A stretch of 64,000 nt of DNA from Streptomyces sp. Root431 (GCF_001426585.1 NZ_LMEI01000009.1:534247-598246), one strand, 5' to 3'; shown: positions 16,552-25,531, counted from the first letter of the stretch. Made by a program: numbers and translations. The notes: generated from the letters alone by a model not told the origin.

Positions 16552-18210
16552 CTACAGCGAGCCGTCGGGCCGCGGGACGTACGGGGATGCCGGTACGAGG
16601 CAGATCAGGCTCTCGTCGGTGCCGACGAGCAGCGCGCCCGCGCCGGTGACCGCGACCGCGCGGACCGGGGGGCCGGGGCGGAAGGAGAGCGTCGGGCCGC
16701 CTTCCGGGCGGTGGAGCTCGACGAGGCCGTCGGCCCAGGCCGCGGCGACCACGGGGCCGTGCGGGGTCTCCGCCGCGTGCAGGGAGACGACCGGGGAGCG
16801 GCGTTCCGCGAGGGGTTCGGGGCGCGGGTCGCGGCCCGGGGTCCAGAGCCGTACCGTCCCGTCGGCGCCGCCGGAGCACACGAAGGGGGTCTCCGACTCC
16901 ACGGCGGCGACCGCCGTGACCCGGCCGCTGTGCGGGGCCGCCTGGTGGAGGCCGGTGAGGCCGAAGGCGTGCACGGAGCCGAGCCGGTCCCCCACCACGA
17001 CCGAGCCCGCGATGGCCGCGAGGGCGGTGCCGGGGTGGCGGGCCAGGGTCTTCGAGACGGCCTCGGTGAGGCGCTCCAGGTACGGGGCCCTGGGCACCGT
17101 TCCCCGGACGGAGTGCAGCCTGCCCCGGTCGTCCAGGAGCAGGACCGTGCCGTCCGGGGCGGGCGCGAGCGCCGTGACCCGGCCGGAGACGGTGTGCGGG
17201 AGGCGCCCGGCGGAGCTCGCGTCGGCCTCGTGGAGCAGGCGGACGGTGCCGGTGCGGTCGCCGACGAGCAGCGTGCCCTCCAACGGGCCGCCCGCGGCGC
17301 CGAGTACGGCGACGGGGCCCGGCCAGGGCGGTGTCAGGTCGCCGCGGTGGCGGGCCCAGCGGAGCCGCCAGGAAGCACCTTCCGCGAGCTCGGCCAGCGC
17401 GGGCCGCAGCCGGGGATCGGCGCCGTCCCCGAGCGCGGCGAGGAGCACCAGCGCCCGCTCCGCCGGGTCCTGGGCTCGGCAGAGCGACTGCCCGGCCCGC
17501 AGCCAGGCGGTCCTGAGTCCGCCGCGGTCGTCAACGGCGGCCGCGCTGGAGCCTTCACCGGTTCCGGTGACGTACGCCGTGGTGACGAGCAGCGGGTCGG
17601 CGGCGCACACGGCGAGCGGGTCGGAGAGGTCGGGCAGCGGGCGTACGGGCTCCGCGGCGGCGCCGTCGTCCTCGGCGTGCTCGCCTTCGAGCTCCACGAC
17701 CGTCGCCCGGCGTGCGGCGCGCAGGGTGTCGGGGGCCGGGCTGTCGCTGCGGGCCTCGACGACGAGCCGCACCCGGCCCACCCCGGCCAGTTCGCCGATG
17801 AGCTCGGTCAGCGCGGCCGGTTCGGCGGCGGCGTGGAGGTCCGTGAGCAGGAGGACGGCCCGGCCCGAGGGGCGCTCCTCGCTGGTGGCGAGGGCGCGGA
17901 CGAGTTCGTCGGGCGACCTGGCCACCACACCGAGCAGGTCGGCGATCGTCCAGGTCGCGCCGAGCGCGCTCTGCCCGGCCAGCGTGACGAGGACCCGGGG
18001 CGTGCGGCGCCGCCGACGGCCGGCGCGCGGCTCGTACGCGGCGAGCCAGTCGAGGAGAGCCGTCTTGCCGCTGCCGGGGGCGCCGGTGACGAGACAGAGC
18101 CGGGGAGCCTCGGGGTCGGTGAGCCAGCCGAGCAGGGCCGCGGCCTCTGCTTCCGTACCGGTGACGGCTCGGCGTCCCTCCCGTGCCGGGGGCGGGGTCG
18201 CGGACGGCAT
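16552..18210 (-). CDS. P-loop NTPase with C-terminal WD40-like beta-propeller
   Basis: 552 aa from ATG 18210 (MPSATPPPAREGRRAVTG); an upstream ATG at 18222 would add four residues. Walker A GAPGSGKTALLDWL lies near residue 45, with a hydrophobic Walker-B-like strand RAVLLLTDLHA about 100 residues later. The C-terminal 250 residues show propeller blades: GTLLVGDRTGTVRLLHEAD, GSVVVGDRLGSVHAFGL, FVCSGGADGTVRLWTPG and VVAAAWADGLVELHRPEGG. This resembles STAND-type signalling NTPases, but it is short and has no recognisable effector domain. It lies 65 bases after a GntR regulator on the same strand. Role unknown. Confidence 0.8.
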   Translation of the reverse strand: MPSATPPPAREGRRAVTGTEAEAAALLGWLTDPEAPRLCLVTGAPGSGKTALLDWLAAYEPRAGRRRRRTPRVLVTLAGQSALGATWTIADLLGVVARSPDELVRALATSEERPSGRAVLLLTDLHAAAEPAALTELIGELAGVGRVRLVVEARSDSPAPDTLRAARRATVVELEGEHAEDDGAAAEPVRPLPDLSDPLAVCAADPLLVTTAYVTGTGEGSSAAAVDDRGGLRTAWLRAGQSLCRAQDPAERALVLLAALGDGADPRLRPALAELAEGASWRLRWARHRGDLTPPWPGPVAVLGAAGGPLEGTLLVGDRTGTVRLLHEADASSAGRLPHTVSGRVTALAPAPDGTVLLLDDRGRLHSVRGTVPRAPYLERLTEAVSKTLARHPGTALAAIAGSVVVGDRLGSVHAFGLTGLHQAAPHSGRVTAVAAVESETPFVCSGGADGTVRLWTPGRDPRPEPLAERRSPVVSLHAAETPHGPVVAAAWADGLVELHRPEGGPTLSFRPGPPVRAVAVTGAGALLVGTDESLICLVPASPYVPRPDGSL

Positions 18211-18275
18211 GGGACACCTCACGGGCGACGCGGTGCGGGCGGGCTGACGTCAACGACCTTAATGCTCTTGAGCGC

Positions 18276-19211
18276 TCAGTACTCCGATCCGGCGAAGTGC
18301 TCCCGTACGAGCGACTGGACGACCGGCAGGTCCTGGGCGATCAGGGCGTCGAGCAGGGCCGTGTGCTCGGCGGCGTCCGCGACGAGTTCGCCGTGGCGGA
18401 GGGCGGGGGCGCTGATCAGGGGCCACTGGGATCGCCGGTGGAGGTCGTCGGCGATGGCGAGCAGCTGCTCGTTCCCGGCGAGGGCGAGGACCGCCCGGTG
18501 GAAGGCGCGGTCGGTCTCGGCGTAGTGGGCGCGGTCGCCCCGGGCGGCGGCGGCCCCGGTCGCCTCGGCGAGCGGGCGGAGCTCGGCCCAGCGGGCGGCC
18601 GGGACGGTGCGGGCGAGCCGGAGCATCACGGGGACCTCGATGAGCGCGCGGACCTCGGCGAGCTCGGCGAGCTCGCGGGGGGTGCGCTCGGTGACGCGGA
18701 AGCCACGGTTCGGGACGACCTCGACGGCCCCCTCGACGGCGAGGCGCTGCATGGCCTCGCGGACGGGGGTGGCCGAGACGCCGAAGCGCTCGGCGAGGGC
18801 GGGTCCCGAGTACACCTCGCCGGGGACGAGCTCGCCGCCGACGAGGGCGGTGCGGAGGGCTTCGAGGATCTGGTCGCGGACGGAGTGCCGCTGGACGGGC
18901 CGCGGGGCGGGGACGGGGACGGAGGTGGGGACGGAGGCGGGCCGGGGCGCCGCCGAATCGCCGTGCGCGTGCTCGCCATGCGTGCGCTCGCCGTGCGTGT
19001 GCTCGCCGCGGGCCTGCTCGGCGCTGCGGCCGGGCTCGGCGCCGCGGGCCTGCTCGACGCCGCGGGCCTGCTCCGGTACGCGTGCGGAGTCGCCGGACGG
19101 CGGGTACGGCCTCTCCGTCGCCCGCTCGCGCGCTGCGCCCTGCTCCACCCGGGTCCTCCTGCGGCATCGTGCCGGGCCCGGCTCGCGATACCCGGGTCCC
19201 CTGTGCACCAT
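18276..19211 (-). CDS. GntR family regulator (FadR/FCD type) with His-rich repeat N terminus
   Basis: 311 aa from ATG 19211; ATG 19229 is also possible and neither has a good ribosome site. Residues from about 110 show the winged helix (VQRHSVRDQILEALRTALVG, then PALAERFGVSATPVREAMQR and NRGFRVTERT), followed by the FCD ligand domain (AELAEVRALIEVPVMLRLAR, DRAFHRAVLALAGNEQLL, EHTALLDALIAQD). FCD domains usually bind a metal plus carboxylate ligand. The first 100 residues are unusual: repeats of EQARG and EHTHGERTHGEHAHGD. The true start may lie later. Target genes are not evident; the NTPase gene follows and a FhuF-like gene is divergent. Confidence 0.85.
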   Translation of the reverse strand: MVHRGPGYREPGPARCRRRTRVEQGAARERATERPYPPSGDSARVPEQARGVEQARGAEPGRSAEQARGEHTHGERTHGEHAHGDSAAPRPASVPTSVPVPAPRPVQRHSVRDQILEALRTALVGGELVPGEVYSGPALAERFGVSATPVREAMQRLAVEGAVEVVPNRGFRVTERTPRELAELAEVRALIEVPVMLRLARTVPAARWAELRPLAEATGAAAARGDRAHYAETDRAFHRAVLALAGNEQLLAIADDLHRRSQWPLISAPALRHGELVADAAEHTALLDALIAQDLPVVQSLVREHFAGSEY

Positions 19212-19298
19212 AGGCGAACGGACCGACATATGGGGCGCGGGGGCTGCCCCGCGGGCGGGTGCGGGCCGCGCGGTGGTGAGAGCCGATCGAGATTCGGG

Positions 19299-19317
19299 TA
19301 AGGTAAGGCTAACCTGC
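19299..19317 (+). promoter_or_regulatory. Iron box (DmdR/IdeR-type operator)
   Basis: TAAGGTAAGGCTAACCTGC matches the 19-bp actinomycete iron-box consensus TTAGGTTAGGCTAACCTAA at 15 of 19 positions. It lies 25 bases before the FhuF-like reductase start, where an iron-loaded DmdR/IdeR repressor would block transcription. Confidence 0.8.
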
Positions 19318-19342
19318 TAACGATCGCGATTCGGTGGTCCGC

Positions 19343-20218
19343 ATGACCGTCCCCGCTCTGCTGCCCGCACCCCTCGCCTCGCCCGTCGCGGCCTCCTACG
19401 CCCGGCTCGCCGAGGTCTTCTCCGGCCTGCGGATAGAGGAAGCGGTCCGGGACGAACGGCTGCCGCGCGGCGCGGGCTGGGTCGGCGCCGAAGAGCTCGC
19501 GGCCGGCGGATCCGCCCTCGACGCCTTCCTCGCCTGGGACAACGCCCAGGTCCTGCGCGACTACGGCACCCAGGCCCGCCCCGACGTCGTCGCGAGCTTC
19601 GGACTCCACCGCTACGCCTGGCCCGCCTGCCTCCTCGTCACCGTCCCCTGGTTCCTGCACCGGCGGGTGCCCCGGCTGCCCGCCGCGAACGTCTCGTTCC
19701 AGCGCGCGCTCGGCCGCATGTCCGTCCGCGTCGAGGAGTTCGCCTGCCTGCCCGGCGACCCCGCCGCCGACCTGCCCGGCGCCCGGGTCGTCGCCGACGA
19801 GGAGGCGCTGCGGACCGAGGTGCGCGCCTCGCTCGCCGAGCACTTCGAGGCGATCCTGGGCGGCTTCGGCCCCCGGATGAAGCGCGGCCGCCGGGCCCTG
19901 TGGGGCATGGCCACGGACGAGATCGTCGAGGGCCTCTGGTACATCGGCGCCCTGCTCGGCGAGGAGGGGCGGGCGATGGCCGAGCTCGAACTCCTCCTGC
20001 CGGGCACCACCGCCACCCGCAAGCAGCACAAGCCGTACGCCGGATCGGCCGGCTTCCGCGAGCTCACCGGCGCCGAGGGCCCTGACGGCGCCCCCCGCGC
20101 CACCCGCGACCGGGCGACCTGCTGCTTCTTCTACACGCTGCGCCCCGAGGACACCTGCCTCACCTGCCCGCGCACGTGCGACACGGAGCGCGTCCGTCGC
20201 CTGGCCGCGACCGCCTGA
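19343..20218 (+). CDS. FhuF-like siderophore-iron reductase, [2Fe-2S] protein
   Basis: 291 aa from ATG 19343 (MTVPALLPAPLASPVAASYA). The C terminus has the FhuF cluster motif CCFFYTLRPEDTCLTCPRTC, with CC then CxxC ligands. The middle shows LGRMSVRVEEF and a long helical segment GMATDEIVEGLWYIGALLGE. FhuF reduces ferric siderophores (for example ferrioxamines) in the cytoplasm to release iron. The iron box directly upstream predicts induction under iron starvation. No transporter is adjacent. A strong hairpin follows the stop. Confidence 0.88.
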   Translation: MTVPALLPAPLASPVAASYARLAEVFSGLRIEEAVRDERLPRGAGWVGAEELAAGGSALDAFLAWDNAQVLRDYGTQARPDVVASFGLHRYAWPACLLVTVPWFLHRRVPRLPAANVSFQRALGRMSVRVEEFACLPGDPAADLPGARVVADEEALRTEVRASLAEHFEAILGGFGPRMKRGRRALWGMATDEIVEGLWYIGALLGEEGRAMAELELLLPGTTATRKQHKPYAGSAGFRELTGAEGPDGAPRATRDRATCCFFYTLRPEDTCLTCPRTCDTERVRRLAATA

Positions 20219-20228
20219 GGCTCCCGGG

Positions 20229-20260
20229 TGATTACGCCACCCGGACGGGTGGCGTAAATC
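20229..20260. terminator. Hairpin after the FhuF-like gene
   Basis: TTACGCCACCC (20232-20242), loop GGAC, GGGTGGCGTAA (20247-20257): perfect 11-bp stem, extendable by GAT/ATC with a one-base bulge. Confidence 0.75.
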
Positions 20261-20422
20261 GAACCCAACCCCCCTTCCCTGCACGGGTGTTCGACCAGAT
20301 GGCACCTATTCGTATGCCCTGGGACCCCGATGGCGTGCTCTTGCCCCGAAACCGCTTGAGCGCCGCGCGGGGTCGGCCAGTATGGGCCGCCAAACGCCCT
20401 ACTGCGATGCAAGGGACACCGC

Positions 20423-21595
20423 ATGAGACTGACCGACATATCGCTGGACTGGCTGCTTCCGGGCGGCGTGATGGTGGCCGGGGTCCTGACGGCGGTGGCG
20501 GTGCTCGCGCGCGGGAAGCGCGCCGGTGACCAGGCCGCGGCCGAGGACTCCTGGGAGCGCAACGAGGAACGCCGCAGACGCAAGGAGGCGGTGTACGGGA
20601 CGGCTTCCTACGTCCTGCTCTTCTGCTGCGCCGCGGTCGCCGCGGCGCTCTCCTTCCACGGACTCGTCGGCTTCGGCCGGCAGAACCTCAACCTCTCCGG
20701 GGGCTGGGAGTACCTCGTACCCTTCGGCCTCGACGGCGCCGCCATGTTCTGCTCGGTCCTCGCCGTCCGCGAGGCCAGCCACGGCGACGCGGCGCTCGGA
20801 TCGCGGCTCCTGGTCTGGCTGTTCGCCGGCGCGGCCGCCTGGTTCAACTGGGTGCACGCCCCGCGCGGCCTAGGCCACGACGGGGCACCGCAGTTCTTCG
20901 CGGGCATGTCCCTCTCGGCGGCGGTCCTCTTCGACCGGGCGCTGAAGCAGACCCGCCGGGCCGCGCTCCGCGAGCAGGGCCTGGTGCCCCGCCCGCTGCC
21001 GCAGATCCGGATCGTCCGGTGGCTGAGGGCGCCCCGGGAGACCTTCGCGGCCTGGTCGCTGATGCTCCTGGAGAACGTGCGGACGCTCGACGAGGCTGTC
21101 GACGAGGTGCGCGAGGACCGGCGGGAGAAGGAGCAGAACCGGCTCCGCCGGCGCGACCAAGTCAAGCTCGACCGGGCGCGGCTCAAGGCCATCAACCGCC
21201 AGCACCGCGCCTTCGGGCTCGGCCGCGGCGGCGGCACCGACCGGCAGGTCGAGATGGCGGCACTGGGCACCGCGGGGGGCGCCGGTACGGGCTCCGGCGG
21301 CGGTTCCGGATCGGGTGCGGGCTCCGGCTCCGCGACGGCTGCCGTGCAGGCCGCCGTCGCGGAGCCCGCCATAGCGGACCCGGGACAACTGCCGCTTCGA
21401 CCCCGGCCATCCCTGCAAGCCGTCAGGGGCGCTGACGCCCGCTCGGGCGACTCCCGTACCGCGGATTCCCGCGGCGCGGACTCCCGCGCGGACTCCCGGA
21501 TGGTGGACCTCACCGCCGAGGACGACACCCAGACGCTGCCACGGCTCGACTCCCTGGAGCGCAAGCTCAAGGACTTGGAGCAGCAGTTCGGCTGA
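20423..21595 (+). CDS. DUF2637 membrane protein (SpdB-like)
   Basis: 390 aa from ATG 20423. Four membrane segments fit DUF2637: LLPGGVMVAGVLTAVAVLA, ASYVLLFCCAAVAAALSF, EYLVPFGLDGAAMFCSVLAV, and LLVWLFAGAAAWFNWVHAPR with FAGMSLSAAVLFDRAL. A charged coiled-coil region (RTLDEAVDEVREDRREKEQN) and a disordered Gly/Ser tail with DSRTADSRGADSRADSR repeats follow. DUF2637 proteins are related to the plasmid spread protein SpdB but are also common in Streptomyces chromosomes. No conjugation, replication or integrase gene is near, so a mobile origin is not supported. Function unknown. Confidence 0.85.
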   Translation: MRLTDISLDWLLPGGVMVAGVLTAVAVLARGKRAGDQAAAEDSWERNEERRRRKEAVYGTASYVLLFCCAAVAAALSFHGLVGFGRQNLNLSGGWEYLVPFGLDGAAMFCSVLAVREASHGDAALGSRLLVWLFAGAAAWFNWVHAPRGLGHDGAPQFFAGMSLSAAVLFDRALKQTRRAALREQGLVPRPLPQIRIVRWLRAPRETFAAWSLMLLENVRTLDEAVDEVREDRREKEQNRLRRRDQVKLDRARLKAINRQHRAFGLGRGGGTDRQVEMAALGTAGGAGTGSGGGSGSGAGSGSATAAVQAAVAEPAIADPGQLPLRPRPSLQAVRGADARSGDSRTADSRGADSRADSRMVDLTAEDDTQTLPRLDSLERKLKDLEQQFG

Positions 21596-21629
21596 ACGGG
21601 AATCGCACGGAATCCGGCGGGGCCGCCTC

Positions 21630-22067
21630 TCAGGCGGCCCCGCCGTTCAGTTCGAACCAGACCACCTTGCCCACTCCGTGTTCCTCGACTCCCCAGGAGT
21701 CGGCCAGGGCCTGGACGAGGACGAGCCCCCGGCCGTGCGTACCGTCGTCGGCGGGCGGTGCGTGCGGCGTTTCGAGCCCGGGGACGAAGTCACGGACCTC
21801 GACCCTGAGCTGCTCGGGGACGACCGTCGCGGTCACGACGGCCCCGTGGTCGGTGTGGACCAGGGCATTGGTCACCAGTTCGCTGGTGAGCAGTTCGGCC
21901 ACGTCGGAGGCGCCCGGCCCGCCCCATTTCCGCAGCAGTTCGCGCAAGGCATGTCGCACCTCCGGCACCGCGGTGAGATCCGCGCATCCCACCTTCCTGA
22001 GCAATTGAGTCGGCTGTCGTGCCTCCCCGGCCATATCCCCCACCCACACGTCGTCGAACAGGCTCAC
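21630..22067 (-). CDS. ATP-binding anti-sigma-factor-like (HATPase) protein
   Basis: 145 aa from GTG 22067. GHKL-type ATPase fold: VPEVRHALRELLRKW, the N-box ELLTSELVTNALVHTD, the G1 box VRDFVPGLETPHAPPADDG and the G2 box HGRGLVLVQALADSWGVEE. This is the stand-alone RsbW/SpoIIAB-like group of which Streptomyces has dozens. Members bind or phosphorylate anti-anti-sigma factors, and many have no known partner. No sigma factor or STAS protein is adjacent. The minus-strand pyruvate oxidase gene lies upstream. Confidence 0.88.
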   Translation of the reverse strand: MSLFDDVWVGDMAGEARQPTQLLRKVGCADLTAVPEVRHALRELLRKWGGPGASDVAELLTSELVTNALVHTDHGAVVTATVVPEQLRVEVRDFVPGLETPHAPPADDGTHGRGLVLVQALADSWGVEEHGVGKVVWFELNGGAA

Positions 22068-22131
22068 GGGGATGCATGCCCCACGGGGGCGCCCGCATTC
22101 CCTCGGAGCCGGGGGACTCAGGCCTGGGGAC

Positions 22132-23874
22132 TCAGGGCCTGGGGACGTTGCGCAGGTTGGAACGCGCCATCTGGAGCATGCGGCCCACTCCCCCGTCGAG
22201 GACGATCTTGCTGGCGGAGAGGGCGAAGCCGGTGACCATCTCGCTGCTGATCCTGGGCGGGATGGAGAGGGCGTTGGGGTCGGTGACGACGTCGACGAGG
22301 GCCGGGCCCTTGTGCTTGAAGGCGTCCTTCAGGGCGCTCGTGAGCTGCTTGGGCTTCTCGACGCGGACGCCGTAGGCCCCGGCGGCGCGCGCGATGGCCG
22401 CGAAGTCGGGGTTCTTGTTCGTCGTCCCGTAAGAGGGGAGTCCGGCCACCAGCATCTCCAACTCGACCATGCCGAGCGAGGAGTTGTTGAAGACGACGAC
22501 CTTCACCGGGAGGTCGTACTGGACGAGGGTGAGGAAGTCGCCCATGAGCATGGAGAATCCGCCGTCGCCGGAGAGCGACACGACCTGCCGGCCCCGGTCG
22601 GTGAACTGCGCGCCGATGGCCTGCGGCAGCGCGTTCGCCATCGAGCCGTGACTGAACGAGCCGATGATCCTGCGGCGTCCGTTGGGCGAGAGGTAGCGGG
22701 CGGCCCAGACGTTACACATGCCCGTGTCCACGGTGAACACGGCGTCACCGTCGGCGAGTTCGTCGATGACGGAGGCGACGTACTCGGGGTGGATCGGGAT
22801 GTGCTTCTCCACCTTGCGCGTGTAGGCCTTGACGACGCCTTCCAGGGCGTCGGCGTGCTTCTTCAGCATCTTGTCGAGGAAGCGGCGGTCGGTCTTGGCT
22901 CGGACGCGCGGGACGACGCAGCGCAGCGTCTCGCGGACGTCGCCCCAGACGGCGAGGTCGAGGCGGGAGCGCCGGCCGAGGTGCTCGGGGCGGACGTCGA
23001 CCTGGACGATCTTCACGTCGTCGGGCAGGAAGGCGTTGTACGGGAAGTCCGTGCCGAGCAGGATCAGCAGGTCGCACTCGTGGGTGGCCTCGTAGGCGGC
23101 GCCGTAGCCGAGCAGTCCGCTCATGCCGACGTCGTACGGATTGTCGTACTGGATCCACTCCTTGCCGCGCAGGGCGTGGCCGACCGGGGACTTGATCCGC
23201 TCGGCGAACTGCATCACCTCGGCGTGCGCGCCCGCCGTGCCGCTGCCGCAGAAGAGCGTCACCCGGTCGGCCGCGTCGATCATCCGGACGAGCGCGTCGA
23301 TCTCGTCGTCGCCCGGCCGGACGGTGGGGCGGGAGGTGACGAGCGCGGTCTCCACCGCCTTGTCCGGGGCGGGCAGGGAGGCGATGTCGCCGGGCAGCGA
23401 GACCACGCTGACGCCGCTGCGGCCGACGGCGTGCTGGATCGCCGTCTGGAGCAGCCGGGGCATCTGCTTCGGGTTGGAGATGAGTTCGCTGTAGTGGCTG
23501 CACTCGCGGAACAGCTGGTCGGGGTGGGTCTCCTGGAAGTAGCCGAGGCCGATCTCGCTGGACGGGATGTGCGAGGCGAGGGCCAGGACCGGGGCCATCG
23601 AGCGGTGGGCGTCGTACAGGCCGTTGATGAGGTGGAGGTTGCCGGGGCCGCAGGAGCCGGCGCAGGCGGCGAGGCGGCCGGTGATCTGCGCCTCGGCGCC
23701 GGCGGCGAAGGCGGCCACCTCCTCGTGTCGCACCTGGATCCAGTCGAGCGCGGGGGTGCGGCGGATGGCGTCGACGACCGGGTTCAGACTGTCGCCGACG
23801 ACGCCGTACATGCGCTTCACGCCCGCGCGCACGAGGATGTCGACGAACTGTTCTGCGACGTTCTGTTTGGCCAT
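22132..23874 (-). CDS. poxB: Pyruvate oxidase/dehydrogenase (thiamine-diphosphate dependent)
   Basis: 580 aa from ATG 23874 (MAKQNVAEQFVDILVRAGVK). TPP-enzyme layout: an N-terminal PYR domain with GVVGDSLNPVVDA and RHEEVAAFAA (the Glu activates TPP), a central FAD-type domain (VTLFCGSGTAGAHAEVMQFA), and a C-terminal PP domain with GDGGFSMLMGDFLTLV ending in VVVFNNSSLGM, the GDG-NN metal motif. It decarboxylates pyruvate to acetate, CO2 and reduced quinone at the membrane; the C-terminal tail would be the membrane-contact peptide in PoxB. A direct repeat of CTGGGGACTCAGG surrounds the stop codon. Confidence 0.9.
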   Translation of the reverse strand: MAKQNVAEQFVDILVRAGVKRMYGVVGDSLNPVVDAIRRTPALDWIQVRHEEVAAFAAGAEAQITGRLAACAGSCGPGNLHLINGLYDAHRSMAPVLALASHIPSSEIGLGYFQETHPDQLFRECSHYSELISNPKQMPRLLQTAIQHAVGRSGVSVVSLPGDIASLPAPDKAVETALVTSRPTVRPGDDEIDALVRMIDAADRVTLFCGSGTAGAHAEVMQFAERIKSPVGHALRGKEWIQYDNPYDVGMSGLLGYGAAYEATHECDLLILLGTDFPYNAFLPDDVKIVQVDVRPEHLGRRSRLDLAVWGDVRETLRCVVPRVRAKTDRRFLDKMLKKHADALEGVVKAYTRKVEKHIPIHPEYVASVIDELADGDAVFTVDTGMCNVWAARYLSPNGRRRIIGSFSHGSMANALPQAIGAQFTDRGRQVVSLSGDGGFSMLMGDFLTLVQYDLPVKVVVFNNSSLGMVELEMLVAGLPSYGTTNKNPDFAAIARAAGAYGVRVEKPKQLTSALKDAFKHKGPALVDVVTDPNALSIPPRISSEMVTGFALSASKIVLDGGVGRMLQMARSNLRNVPRP

Positions 23875-23915
23875 GGCTCCATCAACACATGACCCGGCGC
23901 GTCACGCCTGCCGGG

Positions 23916-25382
23916 TTACGCCTCCCAGACGGCCACCCCCGTGCGGTCGTCGGCGTAGCCCGTCACCCTCAGCTGGGTGTCGGCGAGGAAGGCGGCGAGG
24001 CCGGGCGGCTCCTGATCGGCCCAGCGGGCGGCGAGTTCGCGGGCGAGGGCGGGTTCGCCGCGCATCGGCTCGGCGAGGCCGGGCGAGGCGAGGAGCAGGG
24101 TGTCCCCGGGGCGGGCGACGGAGGCCCGGAAGCGGAAGGGTTCGGCGGGCGGCGGGACCGGCTCCTCGACGAGCGGGCCGGGCGCGGTCGTGACGCCGAG
24201 GTTCATGGTGAGCCGGTCGCCCTCCGCGGTCTCGCCCTCGACGTCGGTCTCGGGTTCGGTCGCCCGACGCGCGGGCGGTGAGCCGAAGCCGACGACCGGG
24301 GCTCCGGTGACGGCGGTGGGTTCGGGCAGGAGCGGTTCGATGTCCTGCCAGGAGCCGTCGCGGAGCCGGAAGAGGCCGCCGCCGCCGATCCCGAAGAAGA
24401 CCCGTGTGCGGCACTCGGGGTCGGCGGGGACGAGGAGGCAGCGGAGGGTCGCCGTGTACTCGTCGGGGGCGAGGCCCCGGTCGGCGGCGCGGGCGCGCAG
24501 CTTGCCGTACGTACGGTCGGTGAGCCGGTGCAGTCCGGACTTGAGGTCGCCGCGGCGGCCGGTCCTGATGTCCTCGGAGAGCCGGGCGTGGCTGCGGCCG
24601 ACGGCCTCGGCGATCCACTGGCAGGCGTCGGCGGCGGCGAGGTGGGCGTCCTCGGCGGCGCGGGAGCCGGCGGCGACGGCGACGAGGACGAGCGCGGCCT
24701 CGTCGTGGCCGAAGCGGGCGGTGAGCAGGGCGTCGCGGCGGGGTTCGCCGCGGTAGCGGGCGGAGTCGCCGCGTACGGAGGCGGCCCGCAGGGTGCAGGT
24801 GCCGTAGCGGGCGCCGTCGAGGACGGTGTCGGAGACCAGTTCGGCGAGCTCGCCGGGGCGGGCGACGGGGAGGGCCGTGGGTTCGGGCTCGTAGGTCGGC
24901 GGTCTGCTGCCGACGAACCCGGCCGCCCGGGGGCGGGGCAGGGGCACCTGGACGGTGAGGTCGGCGTCGGGTGCGGTCTCGGGGCCGGTGTCGGGGTCGG
25001 TCCACGGGCCGTCGGGGTCCGTCCCCGCTTCCGCCTCCAGGTCCGTCCCCGGTACTGCCTCCTGGTCCGTCTCCGGTTCCGTCTCCAGGACCGGATCGGC
25101 CTGGGGTACGGGGGTCGGCGGGGCGGCCGGGGGCGGCGGTCCGGGGAAGGAGCGCGGCCCCGACTCGGGGGCCTCCCAGGGCGCCCGGTCGGACAGGACG
25201 GGCGGCGCCGCCGTCCGGGGGTCCTCCGCCTTCGGGTCCGGGCCGGGGCCCGGCGGGCCCGTGGTGGCACGGGGCGCCGAGGCGAAGTGGTCGTCGAGCG
25301 TGTCACCCGAGACCGTCGGGGCCGTGTCCGGCGCCGACTCGTCGTAGAGCTTGTCCCACCAGTTGTCCCCCTGCTGAGTCAT
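23916..25382 (-). CDS. PP2C-type protein phosphatase with long acidic N terminus
   Basis: 488 aa from ATG 25382 (MTQQGDNWWDKLYDESAPDT). Residues 1-165 are Pro/Asp/Glu/Thr-rich and disordered, with loose repeats (ETEPETDQEAVPGTDLEAEA). The rest is a PP2C-like domain: RYGTCTLRAASVRGDSARYR, ALVLVAVAAGSRAAED, FFGIGGGGLFRLRDGSWQDI, SVARPGDTLLLASPGLAEPM and YADDRTGVAVWEA, whose DD fits the C-terminal metal-binding Asp. The usual first motif (SDxGxxRxxNED) is replaced by RGDSARYRGEPRRDA, so metal binding may differ. Likely an intracellular Ser/Thr phosphatase or a relative. It lies on the same strand as pyruvate oxidase, 41 bases upstream of it. Confidence 0.85.
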   Translation of the reverse strand: MTQQGDNWWDKLYDESAPDTAPTVSGDTLDDHFASAPRATTGPPGPGPDPKAEDPRTAAPPVLSDRAPWEAPESGPRSFPGPPPPAAPPTPVPQADPVLETEPETDQEAVPGTDLEAEAGTDPDGPWTDPDTGPETAPDADLTVQVPLPRPRAAGFVGSRPPTYEPEPTALPVARPGELAELVSDTVLDGARYGTCTLRAASVRGDSARYRGEPRRDALLTARFGHDEAALVLVAVAAGSRAAEDAHLAAADACQWIAEAVGRSHARLSEDIRTGRRGDLKSGLHRLTDRTYGKLRARAADRGLAPDEYTATLRCLLVPADPECRTRVFFGIGGGGLFRLRDGSWQDIEPLLPEPTAVTGAPVVGFGSPPARRATEPETDVEGETAEGDRLTMNLGVTTAPGPLVEEPVPPPAEPFRFRASVARPGDTLLLASPGLAEPMRGEPALARELAARWADQEPPGLAAFLADTQLRVTGYADDRTGVAVWEA

Positions 25383-25531
25383 GCCCTTATTGTCCACCGC
25401 GCACGGCGCCCGAAAACGGACATCAGGAAAACCGTTGCTGCGAATGAGTGACGCGAACGCGCGAAGCGAAATGAGTGGTCCGCCGGGCGGCCCCACCCCC
25501 CACGGGAAGGACGCCCGGCGGACCGTCGTGA

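Noticed and set aside
20423..21595. DUF2637 gene as a sign of an integrated conjugative element
   Set aside because: No integrase, Rep, Tra, att duplication or tRNA gene nearby; DUF2637 genes are also ordinary chromosomal genes in Streptomyces.
22105..22146. Direct repeat CTGGGGACTCAGG at the end of pyruvate oxidase as an attachment site
   Set aside because: Too short, only local tandem copies, and no integrase; probably slippage around the stop codon.
22072..23892. Long plus-strand ORF opposite pyruvate oxidase
   Set aside because: Antisense shadow with no motif; the minus strand carries the full TPP-enzyme pattern.
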